Shown: in pieces, positions 1 to 11,178 of the stretch
Position numbering within the stretch: the stretch's first letter is position 1
Layout of the letters: each line of letters begins with the position of its first letter
NCBI GenBank assembly: GCA_023653785.1
Contig: JAMKCH010001700.1
Span: 1 to 64,000 of the forward strand
Length of the DNA stretch: 64,000 nucleotides
Direction: 5' to 3'
From: Ophioderma brevispina
Lineage: Eukaryota > Echinodermata > Ophiuroidea > Amphilepidida > Ophiodermatidae
Position numbers and translations under genes: made by a program
Notes under the pieces: model-generated
What the model was told of the DNA's origin: nothing
Database searches by the model: none
The model's input: the letters and a program-made list of their open reading frames with translations, nothing else

Positions 1-515
1 TTTGTGACTGACAACTGTATAGTTTGGTCAAGATCCTTTTGGCAATCAACCTTATCATTTTGGATTTTAATAGGTATCACCACTGTGGTCATCAGCAAAT
101 TGGAAAAGAGAAGGAAAGCCACATTCCAAGTAATATCACTGAGACAAATAAGGAAAAGGGATAGTCCAAGCCGTGACCTTTGAGGAACCGAAGTGCAGAA
201 GTCCACTCAGAAATTCACCTCTGAAACATAACCCCTCTGTTTCCTGTCCCATAAAGAAAATTCTGATCCAACCAGTAGAATAGTACCCCTTACACCACAT
301 CATGTAGTTTAGAGAGAATAGTATGGATCTACCTTATCACAGCGAACTAAATCAAGACAGACAGTGTCAACAAGATTGCAAATTTCGCCCCATTCCAAGT
401 TTTCACTAATGATTGAAAGAATTTAATACAACACTTGCTCACAATTTCTACTTTATCTGAACCCAAATTGATTGTCATCAAGAATCATCTTTGATATAAT
501 CCATAATACGAAAAG
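1..515 (-). mobile_element. non-LTR retrotransposon reverse transcriptase relic, cut by window edge
   Basis: Read on the minus strand this is a decayed reverse transcriptase. From high to low coordinates it shows DDNQFGFR at 456-479 (the QFGFR box), a VDTVCLDLVRCDKVD stretch near 335-385 (usual form DLSKAFDxV), SVPQRS at 171-191 where live elements have GVPQGS, then LFLICLSDI (usual LFLIYINDI), and FADDH at 85-99, the catalytic FADD box. Several frameshifts and stops separate the blocks, so it is dead. The order and spacing fit the CR1/jockey/RTE-like group; I cannot name the clade. It lies head to head with the L2 relic that starts near 529, with almost no sequence between them. Confidence 0.85.
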
Positions 516-528
516 CCACCAAGTTTTT

Positions 529-1900
529 CAAAGTGAAAAATGATTTGCTCTGTGCTATGGACCGACACAGAGCAGTTTACCTTGTTTTACTTGGATTAAG
601 TGCGCATTTGACACTAGTGCATTTTGACATTTTAGATGATAAGACTAACACATCACTTTGCACTAAAACACTGTGAGTATATGGGTTCAGTCTTACCTAC
701 GCTCAACGTAAAGTAGAGTTTGTGTTTGCGGGCAATTTTGTCAAAGAGCCATACCATGGATTTTGGCCTGTCACAAGGTTCTGTGGTAGGTCCCGGGACT
801 TTTCGTTATTATACTTACCCTCTTGGAAAAATAAGAAAAAAACAGACTTAAAACTATCAAATACGCAGATGCACACAAATTTCACAAATTTGATCCAAAA
901 TACCTGGAAATAGTGTACTGCCTTAGTCAAACTGGAAGCATGCATTAAAGACATAAAGAATGGATGAATATAAATAAACCCACCGGAATAAGGACAAAAC
1001 TGAAATTTTTTTATTGCTGGCTCCCAAAAACACTTTAGGCATCTCACAATGTATCCCTGAATGGTCCTGCGGAACGTACAATTGTACAGCACCAACGGTT
1101 CGTAATCTGGGTGTCCACTTTGATTCTATCTGTCCATGTCCTGCCATATTTTCTACTTTCCAAGTCAACTCAATTTTCATCTCAAAACATTGCCCGTATT
1201 CGATTCGCCGCTAACATTGAGGAGAACATGTAATCATGCTTGAAGGTCACTTGTAATTTTAAAACTGGACTACTGCAACTCCCACTACTATATGGTATTT
1301 AACTTAAAAGAAAAAAGGAGACTCCAATCTATTCAAAACATGGCTGCAAGACTCACATATTTAAGAGTCAACGGAGGGAGCACAATAACCCATTATTAAA
1401 AACTCCACTGGTTACCTGTTAATGAAAGTATCATTCAAAAAACTCCTTACACTAACATATAAGTGCAAAAATGAAGCTGGCAACCAATATACCTGATAAA
1501 TCATTCAATGTCAACACTGCTGCCCACGCTCAACACACAATGTATCTTCGATCCCATGCTGACCAGCAATCTTCTCGTGTCAAAAGGAACATATACATCT
1601 AACGTTGGCAAAGCTTTCCGCCATTCAGCCCAGCACCATTTTTATGAAGAAGTTACCCTGCAACAATGCGTAATGTCTCCAACCTAAAAACCATTTTCAA
1701 AGCACATTGAAAACATATTTTTCCATTACTTACATTATATATGTTGGTATATAGTTTTTAAGATTGTTAGCTTTAAGATTTGTACTTTAAGATTTATGTA
1801 ATATGTTTAACTGTACGACTCATGTAAATCGCTTGATCATTCTTAATTACTAACGCTATATAAAATACATCTGTTATTATTATTTATTGATTATATTATT
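529..1900 (+). mobile_element. L2-clade LINE relic, 5'-truncated, reaching its 3' tail
   Basis: A continuous but frameshifted L2-type reverse transcriptase on the plus strand. It begins inside the palm with VKNDLLCAMDRHRAVYLVLL (usual DLLxAMDxxxxxxLxLLDLSAAFDTVDH), then LSQGSVVGP at 768-793 (GVPQGSVLGP), a decayed YADDT box near 860-875 (YADAH), KEWMNINKP at 955-981 (xxWMxxNKLKLNxxKTE), LDYCNS at 1265-1282, LQSIQNMAARL at 1322-1354 and LHWLPV at 1403-1420. The 3' untranslated end has the L2 signature of a TGTAAATCGCTTGA-like stretch, then CGCTATATAAAAT and an ATT-rich tail near 1845-1900. The 5' end, including the endonuclease, is missing, as is usual for LINE copies. Confidence 0.9.
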
Positions 1901-2129
1901 TAAACATAAGACTGAAGTTAAAGACACTCTGCCGATAACGTTGAAGTAGCATCTTTTGGCTTACCGGAGCCTTTATAGATAGGAACCACATAGCCAACGT
2001 CCAAGATTTTGGAATTTTAAAAACCCAAAGAAATAACCCCTTGAACCACATCTTGCAAAAACTGGTGCCATTTTCTGCATACATGATTCAAAGAAAACTG
2101 AAGAATTTTCCCATATATCTAATCACTAC

Positions 2130-2430
2130 GCACCAGGAAGATACTGATGCGCGGTGGCACCGCGTGTGGGCAAGCATCAGTACACACACACACACACGTT
2201 TTATGCCTCGAATGTATTGAGAAAATGAGGAGCGCGCCGTGACAGCGTGCCGATTCCGAGTGTTCAGACCTGAAAGTGAGCATGAAAGAGGGCCCCACTG
2301 CGCTCGGGGTCTCACCTGTCCGACGCCCGAGTGTTCCCTCTAATGAATAAGCACCCAAGAAGAGATACTGATGCGCGGTGGCGACGCGTGTGCAGCATCA
2401 GTTAAACAACACACACACCACACACACATG
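2130..2430. repeat. two ~80-90-bp direct repeats about 221 bp apart, each with a CA run
   Basis: A block with GATACTGATGCGCGGTGGC and a following GCATCAGT plus a CA-rich stretch starts near 2130 and again near 2351. The first copy holds a clean (CA)n at 2181-2199, the second an interrupted one at 2408-2428. The intervening sequence (2200-2350) is more GC-rich than its surroundings. I see no coding sense. It may be a decayed tandem repeat or two copies of one short element. Confidence 0.6.
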
Positions 2431-2437
2431 TTTTGTT

Positions 2438-2523
2438 AACCCAGCCCTGTTCTCGTGATCAGATTTTTACCCCAGTTTGTGTAAACCCAGTCCCTGTTCT
2501 CGTGAACCGATTTTACAACCCAG
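2438..2523. repeat. 46-bp tandem repeat, about 1.9 copies
   Basis: Two successive units start with AACCCAG and share CCTGTTCTCGTGA and a GATTTT(T)AC stretch; the units begin at 2438 and 2484. Direct observation. Confidence 0.7.
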
Positions 2524-2604
2524 GGGTCAAGCAAAGTTTGCAGTGGACCCGGCCCAAAGGAGCGACCATGAAACTGAAAACGAACTGAATTGCCGAAGGT
2601 GGTA

Positions 2605-4227
2605 CGGCATTAATATGCCCGATTGATTTCTCCAAAAAGCTTGATGAATTTCCTTCAATTTTACGATACGGCAATGTTTAAGCAATTTTCTTATCTTACG
2701 TTTAGTTCGTTAGAAGAAATTTGGAGGACAAACGCATTTGTTCTTAAAAGTTCAATTTTCGCACCATTTCAAAAACTCTGGATGCTGCGAACGTATCGGT
2801 GGGGGTCGAATTTGGCATCTCTGTTAAACACACGTTATGGCAATTCGGAAGGTTGGTTGGTGGGTTGTTGGTTGAATGGCGCTTTCAGCAACAATGGCTA
2901 TGTGCGCCATTTCAAATATAGTCAAATAATAGGCACAGTAATTCTATTCATGAAATAGTGGAGACAGGTTTACCTGCATGACGTTGGAAAGCCGCACGTC
3001 AAACAAAAAGAACGTGTCTTTAGGAGCCACGGCCTGTTAACCTAGGACTTCTCCAAGCCTATTCACGGTCCAAGCTCTATTAGTCGCTGGAATTCCAAGC
3101 GTCAGTAGTGCTGGTAAGAACAGAGTGGTCCATCTAGGCTTCAAAGCCAATACCCATATGTCCCCGTTAGTTTTCACCCAGGCTGGTATCCGGCCATCGA
3201 CATCCAAAGCCGAGTCGTGGGAACTCCTTCGACCGTATCCGGCCTCGACATCAAGCATGCTAAATAGTGCTGGACGGACACTGGTAGGCCTATCCATTCC
3301 GAGCATTAAACCGTGCTGGGACGGCCTCGGTAACCTGGTTTATCCGCTGGTAACTAAGTGGAGGTTTTTTTGGGTGGTTTGGGGTTTGGGCTGTCCCGCT
3401 AAAACATGCCGTACCAGTTCTACGGGTCGTAAGGCCCCGCTTCGGGAAAAAAATACACTCCAATTAATACCAGTAAACACATATATATATATTCTATGGT
3501 GTAAAGGCTCACGATCATAAGAGGTGTTTCGAATGTGCCTATACTGTAGCACTGAAATACATGTCAGTACATTGTACTTAGGAATAAAACATGTTCAAAC
3601 AAGTATTAAGAAAACCACAAAACATTTTATAAATCATACAAAAAAATCCCTAGTACTAAACGCTTTGTGGGCTAAAATGCAGCGTTAAGTCAGTGTTTGA
3701 TGTGTTAAGAATAGGATATTATGTAATAATGTGACTATTGGGTGAAATATTTCCCAAAACTGTGCATTGTGGGGATTGACTCAAAAACACCTCTGCGATT
3801 TCATACGGTCATTTTTCTGTCATAACTGTGTGAAAACGGTTTGCTGAAAAAGTCAAACCAAAATAATGTGTTTCCACATGAGCCAGGTTCTGTCAATACG
3901 CCGGGTATACGTTGTGCTGCATGAGCGCGGTATTCTCATGTATGTTGGTTATATGTTTGTGCTTGGACCTTGTGGAGTCGATAGGCGTGGTAGGAACCCA
4001 AGTACATGCGAATGAGATAAAGTGGAATAAATAAACGTTCTAGTAGTCAGGGATTTTGAAATGGGCGAAAATTGAATTTCAAATGCATTTCTCTCCAAAT
4101 TTCTTCTACCAAGTAAAGTCCAGAACAAAATTGATTAAAATGAAAGTTCTTTCTTGCGGTATGGTAAAATTGAAGGAAATCATCAAGGATTTCGAGAAAT
4201 CAATAAGTGCATACATTTAATGCCGAT
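2605..4227. mobile_element. foldback/TIR element with ~190-bp diverged inverted arms
   Basis: The left arm (2605-2793) is the reverse complement of the right arm (4036-4227) over almost 190 bp, with small indels. Shared blocks include CGATTGATTTCTC, TTTCCTTCAATTTTAC, GTAGAAGAAATTTGGAG and CAATTTTCGC. The 1.24-kb interior is partly GC-rich (3000-3470) and has long open frames on both strands (plus 3125-3520, minus 3037-3306). Neither resembles a transposase I know, and overlapping open frames on both strands suggest composition. A nonautonomous DNA transposon is the simplest reading. Confidence 0.7.
3806..3846 (+). repeat. ~40-bp segment shared with 5138-5178
   Basis: CGGTCATTTTTCTGTCAT followed by a GTGTG(C)GAAAACxG and CTGCTG-like end occurs here and, slightly changed, at 5138-5178. 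The first copy lies in the foldback element at 2605-4227 and the second in the MITE at 5016-5379, so the two elements may share internal sequence. Confidence 0.6.
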
Positions 4228-5015
4228 TAGGGATTTTTTTTTCCATTAGAGTCCATAGGAGATCAGGCAACACCAAATCCCAACTTCTAGTACGAAATCA
4301 GGCGTCCTCACCCCTGACATTTTCAGTGATATAAGAACATGAAAACGTTCTTGGGACAACGATAATGCAGATTTGCAAGCTGGCGCGGACAGCAAATTTT
4401 CCCGGAATCCCGATTAGAACTCCTGCGCGGAAGGATATTGACTTAGTCTCCTTTGTTGGTCTGTTCAAAACCAATAATTTTCTGTGTTTAGAATAAGAAG
4501 TGTATACGTTGTTGAAGAGAATAACATTAATAGTTATCGCCCATCCCTTAACCACATTATTACTGGTTATACGGGGGGCGGGGCCGGACACGAGCTGTTG
4601 ATTTGGGCATGGGATTTCCAAACGTAATTTGTGAAACGTGCCTACGCGCATTACTTAGTGGCAGTCTCGTTGCCCCCAGTGACATCAACAATCTTTCTCT
4701 TAAACCTTTGTTCAAAAGATCTTATACATATGTCATGTAAATTAAGAAAAAAAAATTATTGACTTCAAAATACGTCGGGGTTAAGTGGATTAACACCCGC
4801 TGCAAAATAGTGTTAATTTTCAAAAACGGTTCATTTAGATTTAAATATTCGTGACAAGGCCTATAGTCTTTAGTCAAGTTGTGTGTAAAGTTTCGCTATG
4901 CGTAAAGAGCGCCCCCCCTCCTACCGTTAAGTCTTTGAACAGACTAGCACCCGGAAGTTGATTGCCGTTTTGAATTTACTGTTGATGTGAGGTGGCATGT
5001 CGACCCCCTGCTGGT
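4228..5015. other. no gene recognised
   Basis: Nearly 800 bp with one long minus-strand open frame (4298-4651, 117 codons) that has no recognisable motif. There is a C-run at 4913-4919. No splice-bounded exon or named repeat was seen. Confidence 0.4.
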
Positions 5016-5379
5016 ATATGTGGATCTGGGTTTCCTACAGGAAAAAATCATTTTTACCGAAAATTCCTATCCCACAATGATGTACGAGTAGATAAAATAA
5101 ATATTTTTGCGCTTCATTTCTATGGTGTTGTCTTCTACGGTCATTTTTCTGTCATGTGTGCGAAAACCGTTCTGCTGTACATAAAGTTCAGTAAACGAGT
5201 ACTCTTTTGATGCCTTGTAAGTTTGTGCGCCACCAAATGTGGCGTTTAAAGGAGGCGCATAAACATAAACCGCGAGGTGCATGGAGGATGCATCTACCGT
5301 ACAATCATTGGTACATTGTGGGATAGGAATTTCTGCCGTTAAAAAATGATTTCCGGTAAGGCAACCCAGGATCCACGTA
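5016..5379. mobile_element. MITE with ~65-70-bp terminal inverted repeats
   Basis: The left arm 5016-5085 and right arm 5311-5379 are inverted copies with about 80% identity. Shared blocks are TGTGGATC(C)TGGGTT, AAATCATTTTT and AATTCCTATCCCACAATG. The interior (about 225 bp) has no coding sense. Target-site duplication is not clear. Confidence 0.75.
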
Positions 5380-5615
5380 GTCCCGATAGGCTCTGTGTCG
5401 ATTGATAGTCTGATATGTCAGATAGTCAGATCTGATATGGGGGTCACAAAATGACCAAAAGCACAAAAGGATAGCGTAAATAATCAATGTGCGTGGCGGC
5501 TTCGTTAAATCGTTCTACTGCTTCGACAAGTTACAGCATGAAAAGGGGTTCCTTCGCAAGGAATACTCCAATGACCATGAAAACCATATGGTACGTCATA
5601 TTTAAGGATATTTCA

Positions 5616-6170
5616 TTATATATGTGCCGATAGATTCATACCAATAAATCCCTTTAAATGCGGAATCAGCCTCACTACCGAATTCTCCTTACTCCATCCA
5701 TAGGTTTGTGCAACAAGCGCGAATACTTGAAGGTAGTGTTGAATAACATCACCCTCATGTAACTTACCAATAGGTGCACCTTTCAACTTTTGTTTCTTCA
5801 CTTGTGTTACTGTTATACATGATACCTTTTACTAGTTTTGCATGTTTGTCAACGTCTCCTTTTATCCTCCTCTTTTCGCATTTGCTTCACTTGTTCCAAT
5901 TTTTCTTGGTACTTCTCTTCTTGTCTCTTAAATCATCCATCCCTTGTTTTCTCTCTGCCATTTCCCTTCTTTTTTCACATTTCGAGTTCTTCTCTCTCCC
6001 TTGTGATATAATTATTCTTTCTCCTCTTCCTTTCGATGACATCCTTTTTACTCCGTCTCTTTCTTTCAATATCCTATTCTTCCTCCTTCGACGACGTCCG
6101 CTCTCTCGCTCTCTTCTATTAATCCTACTCATCTACATTGCTGTCAGTGCAGCCAAACACGCTGAAGGCT
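5616..6170 (-). mobile_element. Gypsy-like LTR-retroelement gag relic: charged coiled coil plus SCAN/gag-like segment
   Basis: Minus strand. The segment 6132-5887 encodes a strongly Arg/Lys/Glu-rich stretch (for example NRRERESGRRRRRKNRILKE), and a shifted frame just after it gives EEKYQEKLEQVKQMRKEEDK, a likely coiled coil. About 100 bp further on, 5801-5616 encodes DVIQHYLQVFALVAQTYGWS followed by KENSVVRLIPHLKG. This matches the pattern of Gypsy gag/SCAN domains (a YLxxFExxAxxxxW...L...LxG helix pair). Such gag proteins commonly carry a charged coil in front of this domain, so the order fits. At least one frameshift separates the halves and no protease or RT follows. On the plus strand the same DNA appears as a long pyrimidine-rich tract (5850-6130). 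Attribution is inference from pattern; no search was run. Confidence 0.5.
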
Positions 6171-6280
6171 CCTGAGCTGACGCTCCGCTTTCTCTGTTCC
6201 ATTCATAGTCGCCCTGTTATATCATCCTCATAACCTGCGTTATTACCACACAGTCTCTTACATTTTGTTGTTGTTGTTTT

Positions 6281-6885
6281 GTTTTATTTAATGTTTGTTT
6301 TAATTTTTGTGGTTCTTTTTTCCAACACGTGCAACACGTTTAGAGCTTCAATGACAAACTTTCACAAAGGACCAGTAGGAATGTCAATTCTTCACACAAG
6401 CTATACAATCAACTTCAAAGCAGCATCACGGTTCTTTGGGGTGGTATGTCACAGAGAGTTAAGTATCATCTGCGATAATATCTTCTAATTGTCCCTTGAA
6501 TCAATAGGTCTAGTGATAGATCCCTGTGGGACAACACAATACACACCAACGGGTTCGATGTGGTATCCAAGATAGATGGACTGTGTTCTGCCATTTACCA
6601 AAGGAAGGCATTTCCAGTAATCCCATATCAGTCAGTCAGGCAGATAATCAACTGTTTTGTGGTCAATGGTATCAAACGCTGCTAGCACCGCCATGCATCT
6701 CTGCCTCTGTCGAGAGCACTCAAAATTTCATTCTACACAGATAACCATGCAGTCGTGCAGTTTTGTGCAATCAGCGTAGGCAAACTGTATCGAAGAATAG
6801 AGATGGTTATTCTTAAGATATGTTTGCAACTATTTCAAACAGGCTGCTTTCAATTACGTTTCTATGAGCGTCCAGACCTGGTTTC
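6281..6885 (-). mobile_element. L2-clade LINE reverse transcriptase relic
   Basis: Minus strand. In order: LQTYLKNNHLYSSIQFAYA (QFAYA at 6773-6787; usual form QSAYRxxHSTETAL), a decayed ALDRGRxA region, AAFDTIDHKTVDYL (AFDTIDH at 6659-6679), NGRTQSIYLGYHIEPVGVYC, VVPQGS at 6519-6536, and ADDT followed by LSV at 6462-6473 (catalytic YADDTQLSV region). The blocks are in the right order and spacing but have stops and frame changes, so the copy is inactive. The remainder down to about 6281 still fits the RT thumb only weakly. It is the opposite orientation to the L2 copy at 529-1900. Confidence 0.88.
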
Positions 6886-7019
6886 CTCATCAACGTGGTG
6901 ACACACATGTGGCTTAAAAGATATAGGGAAAAAGCTTAAGACAGGAAAAAAGATCGCTACGACACATTTTAAACACCTTGAAGGCAATGACCAGTCTTTG
7001 TTTTGTTTTATGAGAATGC

Positions 7020-7400
7020 TATACTCACAGGCCCAAGCCTTACTCTGGTTTCTACAGAGATATTTCAGTCTCAAAAGCTTCAATTTTAAGGTTTGTATTT
7101 TATCCAATTTATATATACCTCCTTTTCAGTAAAATAACTACTAACCTGACGATCACCGCAAAAAATGGAGGTAGCGTTATTTTTCTTGTTAGATCTAGGG
7201 GCAATCCCCCCCCAGACACACACACACAAAACAAGGCAGGGGTCCGCTCCGTGATTTTTGAAAAGTGGAAAAATGCAGTTAAGGGACGTTAAGGATATAT
7301 ACAGAGTGGTTTAACTTTGACTTTGAAGGTTTCTACATAGCTATTTGCCACATCGATCCTTAAAAGCTTCAGTTTCAATGTTTATATATGCAGAGTTGTT
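7020..7400 (+). repeat. repeated GGTTTCTACA...AAAAGCTTCA motif
   Basis: A block of about 55 bp near 7049-7105 (GGTTTCTACAGAGATATTT, AAAAGCTTCAATTTTAAGG) recurs at 7328-7385 (GGTTTCTACATAGCTATTT, AAAAGCTTCAGTTTCAATG). They flank the dispersed repeat at 7146-7310. Confidence 0.5.
7146..7310 (+). repeat. dispersed repeat, copy 1 (other copy 37960-38180, minus)
   Basis: Shared with the reverse complement of 37960-38180: GACGATCACCGCAAAAAA, CTTGTTAGATCTAGGGG, ACAAGGCAGGGGTC, CTCCGTGATTTTTGAAAAGT and AATGCAGTTA(A/C)GGGACGTTA. This copy carries a C-run and (CA)n insertion at 7205-7228 where the other has CTAAAA. No coding assignment. Confidence 0.75.
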
Positions 7401-8296
7401 TAAAAGGTTTACTCAAGTTTAAGATTATTGTTCACCCACTTCAAGAAACATTTTATCTAATTGTGGTGAGTAGGCTATTTAGCAATGATCCTTACAAAAT
7501 ATTAGGTCTAGCTTACTTGGATCTCAAGAACTGGCTTGTCCAGGGAGCTTCGAATGCCTTCAGTTTTTTGTCTTCAACATGGTACCCTTGCTTTGCAAAT
7601 ATATGTGAGAATTATCTTTTGTTTTGGCCATTTTAGATGGTGTCATAATTGACGGTGAAGTTCTGAGTGTTGGATACCGGCGTATCTTATTATTATCACA
7701 TTCTTATTTACAATGTGTAATGTTTTATTTTTATCGACCTAATTTATTTGACAAATATTGTTGCATCATTCTTTTTATTAATTTAAATTATTACACACCT
7801 CTTGAAAATAAAAAGGTTCAATCCAAGGAGCCAAAGACATCGCGTGGTGATATTCACGCTGCGTACATTGCATTTTCGTACAAACGCGACATGCATGACG
7901 CAGTATAAACGCACAGTTTATATTAATTTTTTTCTTTGCCAATAGAATATACAAAAACATCTGTGTGTGAGTTTCTGACGAAATAGGTTGAGAAGAACAT
8001 TGCGTTTTAAAGTTATGTCTAAAATTGCCAAAATTCCCCATTGACTTTACATGCAAATTTAAAATCCATGGAACCATATCAAAAATTAATTTGACATCAC
8101 AGTACTTGCCAGAATCGTTTTGAGCAGCCAAAATTGGCATAGAATCCACTCGTTTAAATAGAGAATTGAAAAAAGTGTTTATTTGCCCACTCCTATTAAT
8201 AGTTATGGAAATCATTGATAATAAGGCATTGACGCAATAATATCTTATATATTGGCGATACAACTTTTAATCAATCATCCATACAATCCATTCACC

Positions 8297-8412
8297 CACC
8301 CTCCCTCCCTCCCTCCCTCCCTCCCTCTGTCCCTCCCTCCCTTCCTCCCTCCCTCTATCCATCCATCCATCCGTCCGTCCGTCCATCCGTCCGTCCATCC
8401 ATCCATCTATTC
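8297..8412 (+). repeat. compound tetranucleotide microsatellite
   Basis: (CCCT)n at about 8297-8352, passing into (CCAT)n and (CCGT)n to 8412. The 72-codon frame over it (8252-8470) is only the repeat read as Pro/Ser/Leu. Confidence 0.95.
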
Positions 8413-8420
8413 ATCAGATA

Positions 8421-11178
8421 GCTATAGAACCACCAGCCTCGTTTCTACTCGCGGCTCGCTATCCAAATAAAGATTTTGGTATCATTGAATCCTTTCATGC
8501 AAAAAAAACAGAAACCAACAAACACATACCATTTGTTTGATTGTGGGCCTACACTCTGCTAAACTTATACCCAAATTCTATGGGAAGCGGTGGTAGCTGA
8601 ATCAAAGAAAAACAATCCAACAGAAAAAGTTTGGCAGTGAGGTTGATGTATTCTTACAGTTAATGAAAAATATCAGTTTTTAAATTTCACAGTGCCCCTT
8701 TAAAGATTCAGATTCAGATCATGAGAAATTTTTACTAAGGTTTGTGACAAAATGATGTTTGACATAGTAGAAAAAGCAGAAAAAAAAAACTACAAAACAG
8801 AAAATATTTACATGATAAAATCTACAGTGATCTTTACCTCTACATTCATATCTCTAAAATAAACATATTCTTAACTTGGCGAATAATTGAAAAAGGAAGT
8901 GTACACAACACGCTGGTCTTTCAAATAGTTTTAAAGTATAAACAATTATCTAGGTTGTTCAGGTTAAACAAATATGGCATTGAGTGCAAGGGGGTTTTAC
9001 ATATGCATAATTCCTACGCTACGACCATTGGTTTTTGTATTAAAATGTCAAGCTGCAAGGCGAGTTGTCAAGCACTCATCATGTTTTCTTAATAGAACTA
9101 GATTCGAAGCTCTCTCTTCTAAATTTGTCACTTATTTTGGTTTGATAAAATCCCATGTTTTGGCGCCAGGCTTTTTTTAGCAAATCCAGTCCCACTGTCA
9201 GAACTGAGCTATGCTTGGGGCCGTCCTGATAGTAAAACTTACAAAGGTCATCGACTTATTTTATTAAATATATGACTTTAAGATTAAATGTCGATATTTT
9301 CTCGATCACCTAACACGTTAATATCTGTATTTTTCCTTCTTGCGGGTTTCTTATATGTCGCAGGTTTAGTGATATGGCAAGCCGCGTCGTAATAACAGGG
9401 TTATGTTAATTTTGGTAATGTCCCAAATACAAGTCTTGCAAATGCTAACCTTATAATAAGCAACATCATTGAAACTTGTGCAATGAGCTATAGCGTGGTT
9501 ACAATTTTCCGTTGAATCAGATATGGATATTATATGATACTACTGCCAATAGTTATCATTACATTAATTATAGGAACTTACTAAAGGGGATTAGCCCCGA
9601 TTTAAGGTATGAATTTCAGCACTATTTGATTACAATATGTATTACTTTGAATTGTATCGTATACCAAATACTTTCATCAGGAGCACTCAATAAGATACCA
9701 GGAAAAATGTGACCTCCATATCTTTTTTGACCCCAACACTTGCCCTCTCTACCTAAGCTTAACAAAGGTTGTCTGGCGGTCAAATTCGTTTTCTTTGGAG
9801 GGCGCGTGTTACACGGCACAAATTCAAAATATGTGAATTTTTTTAATTTTTTTAATTTTTTTATAAAAAATATATCAGATTTCTACAAGCAAGTATGAAC
9901 TTGCATTCCAGCTGTGAGCTCCTCCAAGTATGGCCCTTTCAGTTCCACCTGGATTCTTTAAGTATATTTATTCAGTAGTGTCACTTCTTTGAATTAGAGC
10001 GCCACAGATATATACTCGTAAACGATTCTAAAAGTAAACAAATGATTGATTATTTTCTTGCCTCGTTTTTAGCAAGGCATAGCCGAGTAAATAACTCCAC
10101 TTGGTTTCAGTCGATGGAGTGCGTTAAATGTTAGCCGTACATCTGCTTTGATATGATTGATTATGAAAGGCTCTAACCCGTAGGAAATAAATTGCATTAG
10201 ATTTCCAGGATCTGTCATGTGCTCCATTGCATTATTATTAATAGCTCTATCTTTCAAATCGTATCGATAACCATATAAAAAGACCTATCGCATATCCACT
10301 GGTAAAGATATGTGCATTAAACTGAGTTCATAGCACCGTGGGGTTGTGTGTGCGATATGTAAATGAGCTACTTGGCGCGTAAAATGGTAAAAATTGTTCA
10401 ATTAGGTCGTGGCGGAGAGAGAGAGATCGTATGCAGGAGTTCGTGTGGCTAGTTTTTTGCCGAACAGGGACAGATCAGGTTCAAACTGTTATGCTTAGAA
10501 TGGAATAGGTGGCTGAGCTGGGGATACAGGTCATTTAGGGTCGAAGGTTATGTAGGGGTAACTTAGGGTCATTGTGTTGTGTATGCCGTCTAAATTTGGT
10601 TCTTAAACAATTCTCTATCTTTTTAGTGCGTAGAGACAGATGTTAAGTTCAAAGTGCATTCAAGTTCACTTAGGGTCATTTGTCTGCATGAGGTATACAC
10701 TTTGGTCTAGACTTTCGGTGCAGGCGACGCATTTGAGACCGCTCTATTTTTCTCAAATCCTTTTACAACGCAGTTGAAAACCTCAACGGAGTTTACGTAT
10801 TAAACCTACGAATCTGCTCCAGAAAGCCACTCCTGTTTAGCATCTGCTCTCATGAAGGTTATTTTAAGGCTGACTCAGAGATTTCCCGATGAGGGCGCAC
10901 TCAATTTTCAAACAAATCGTGTTTTTGCACACACATAATGCCTAAACAGACTGAAAGAGCTGAACGGAAAATATCAGAGTGACGTTTAAAAACTATATTT
11001 ATACTCAAGGGTTAAAGGTCATTATAAAGTTTTTTTTATTATATTCCTAAAATGTGGGAGTTTATTTTGTTCAGGACGAAATCCAGAAAAGGGTGATTAA
11101 AAAAATCATTATCGAGTGTCCTTTATGTAAAATTTTATAAGAAGGATTCTGACATTAGAGGACCCAGTTCAAACATCA
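8421..11178. other. no gene recognised; scattered repeat ends
   Basis: AT-rich DNA with no recognisable coding block. A terminal-repeat-like end, CACAGTGCCCCTTTAA, is at 8689-8704 and resembles the TTAA-flanked MITE end seen at 28689 and 42610. The stretch 10500-10690 has repeated TTAGGGTCA-type words (10527, 10560 and 10670). A T-rich tract lies at 9837-9862. Confidence 0.4.

Noticed and set aside
3037..3520. Possible gene in the GC-rich core of the foldback element
   Set aside because: Open frames exist on both strands with no motif; GC-rich DNA gives few stops by chance.
5774..6175. 133-codon Leu/Phe/Ser-rich frame on the plus strand
   Set aside because: It is the complement of the charged gag coil on the minus strand; the hydrophobic composition follows from the pyrimidine tract.
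7778..8263. 161-codon open frame on the minus strand
   Set aside because: No motif and AT-driven composition. The start region reads TTCACGCTGCGTACATTGCA-type sequence that looks like a noncoding dispersed repeat, and no splice or promoter context supports it.
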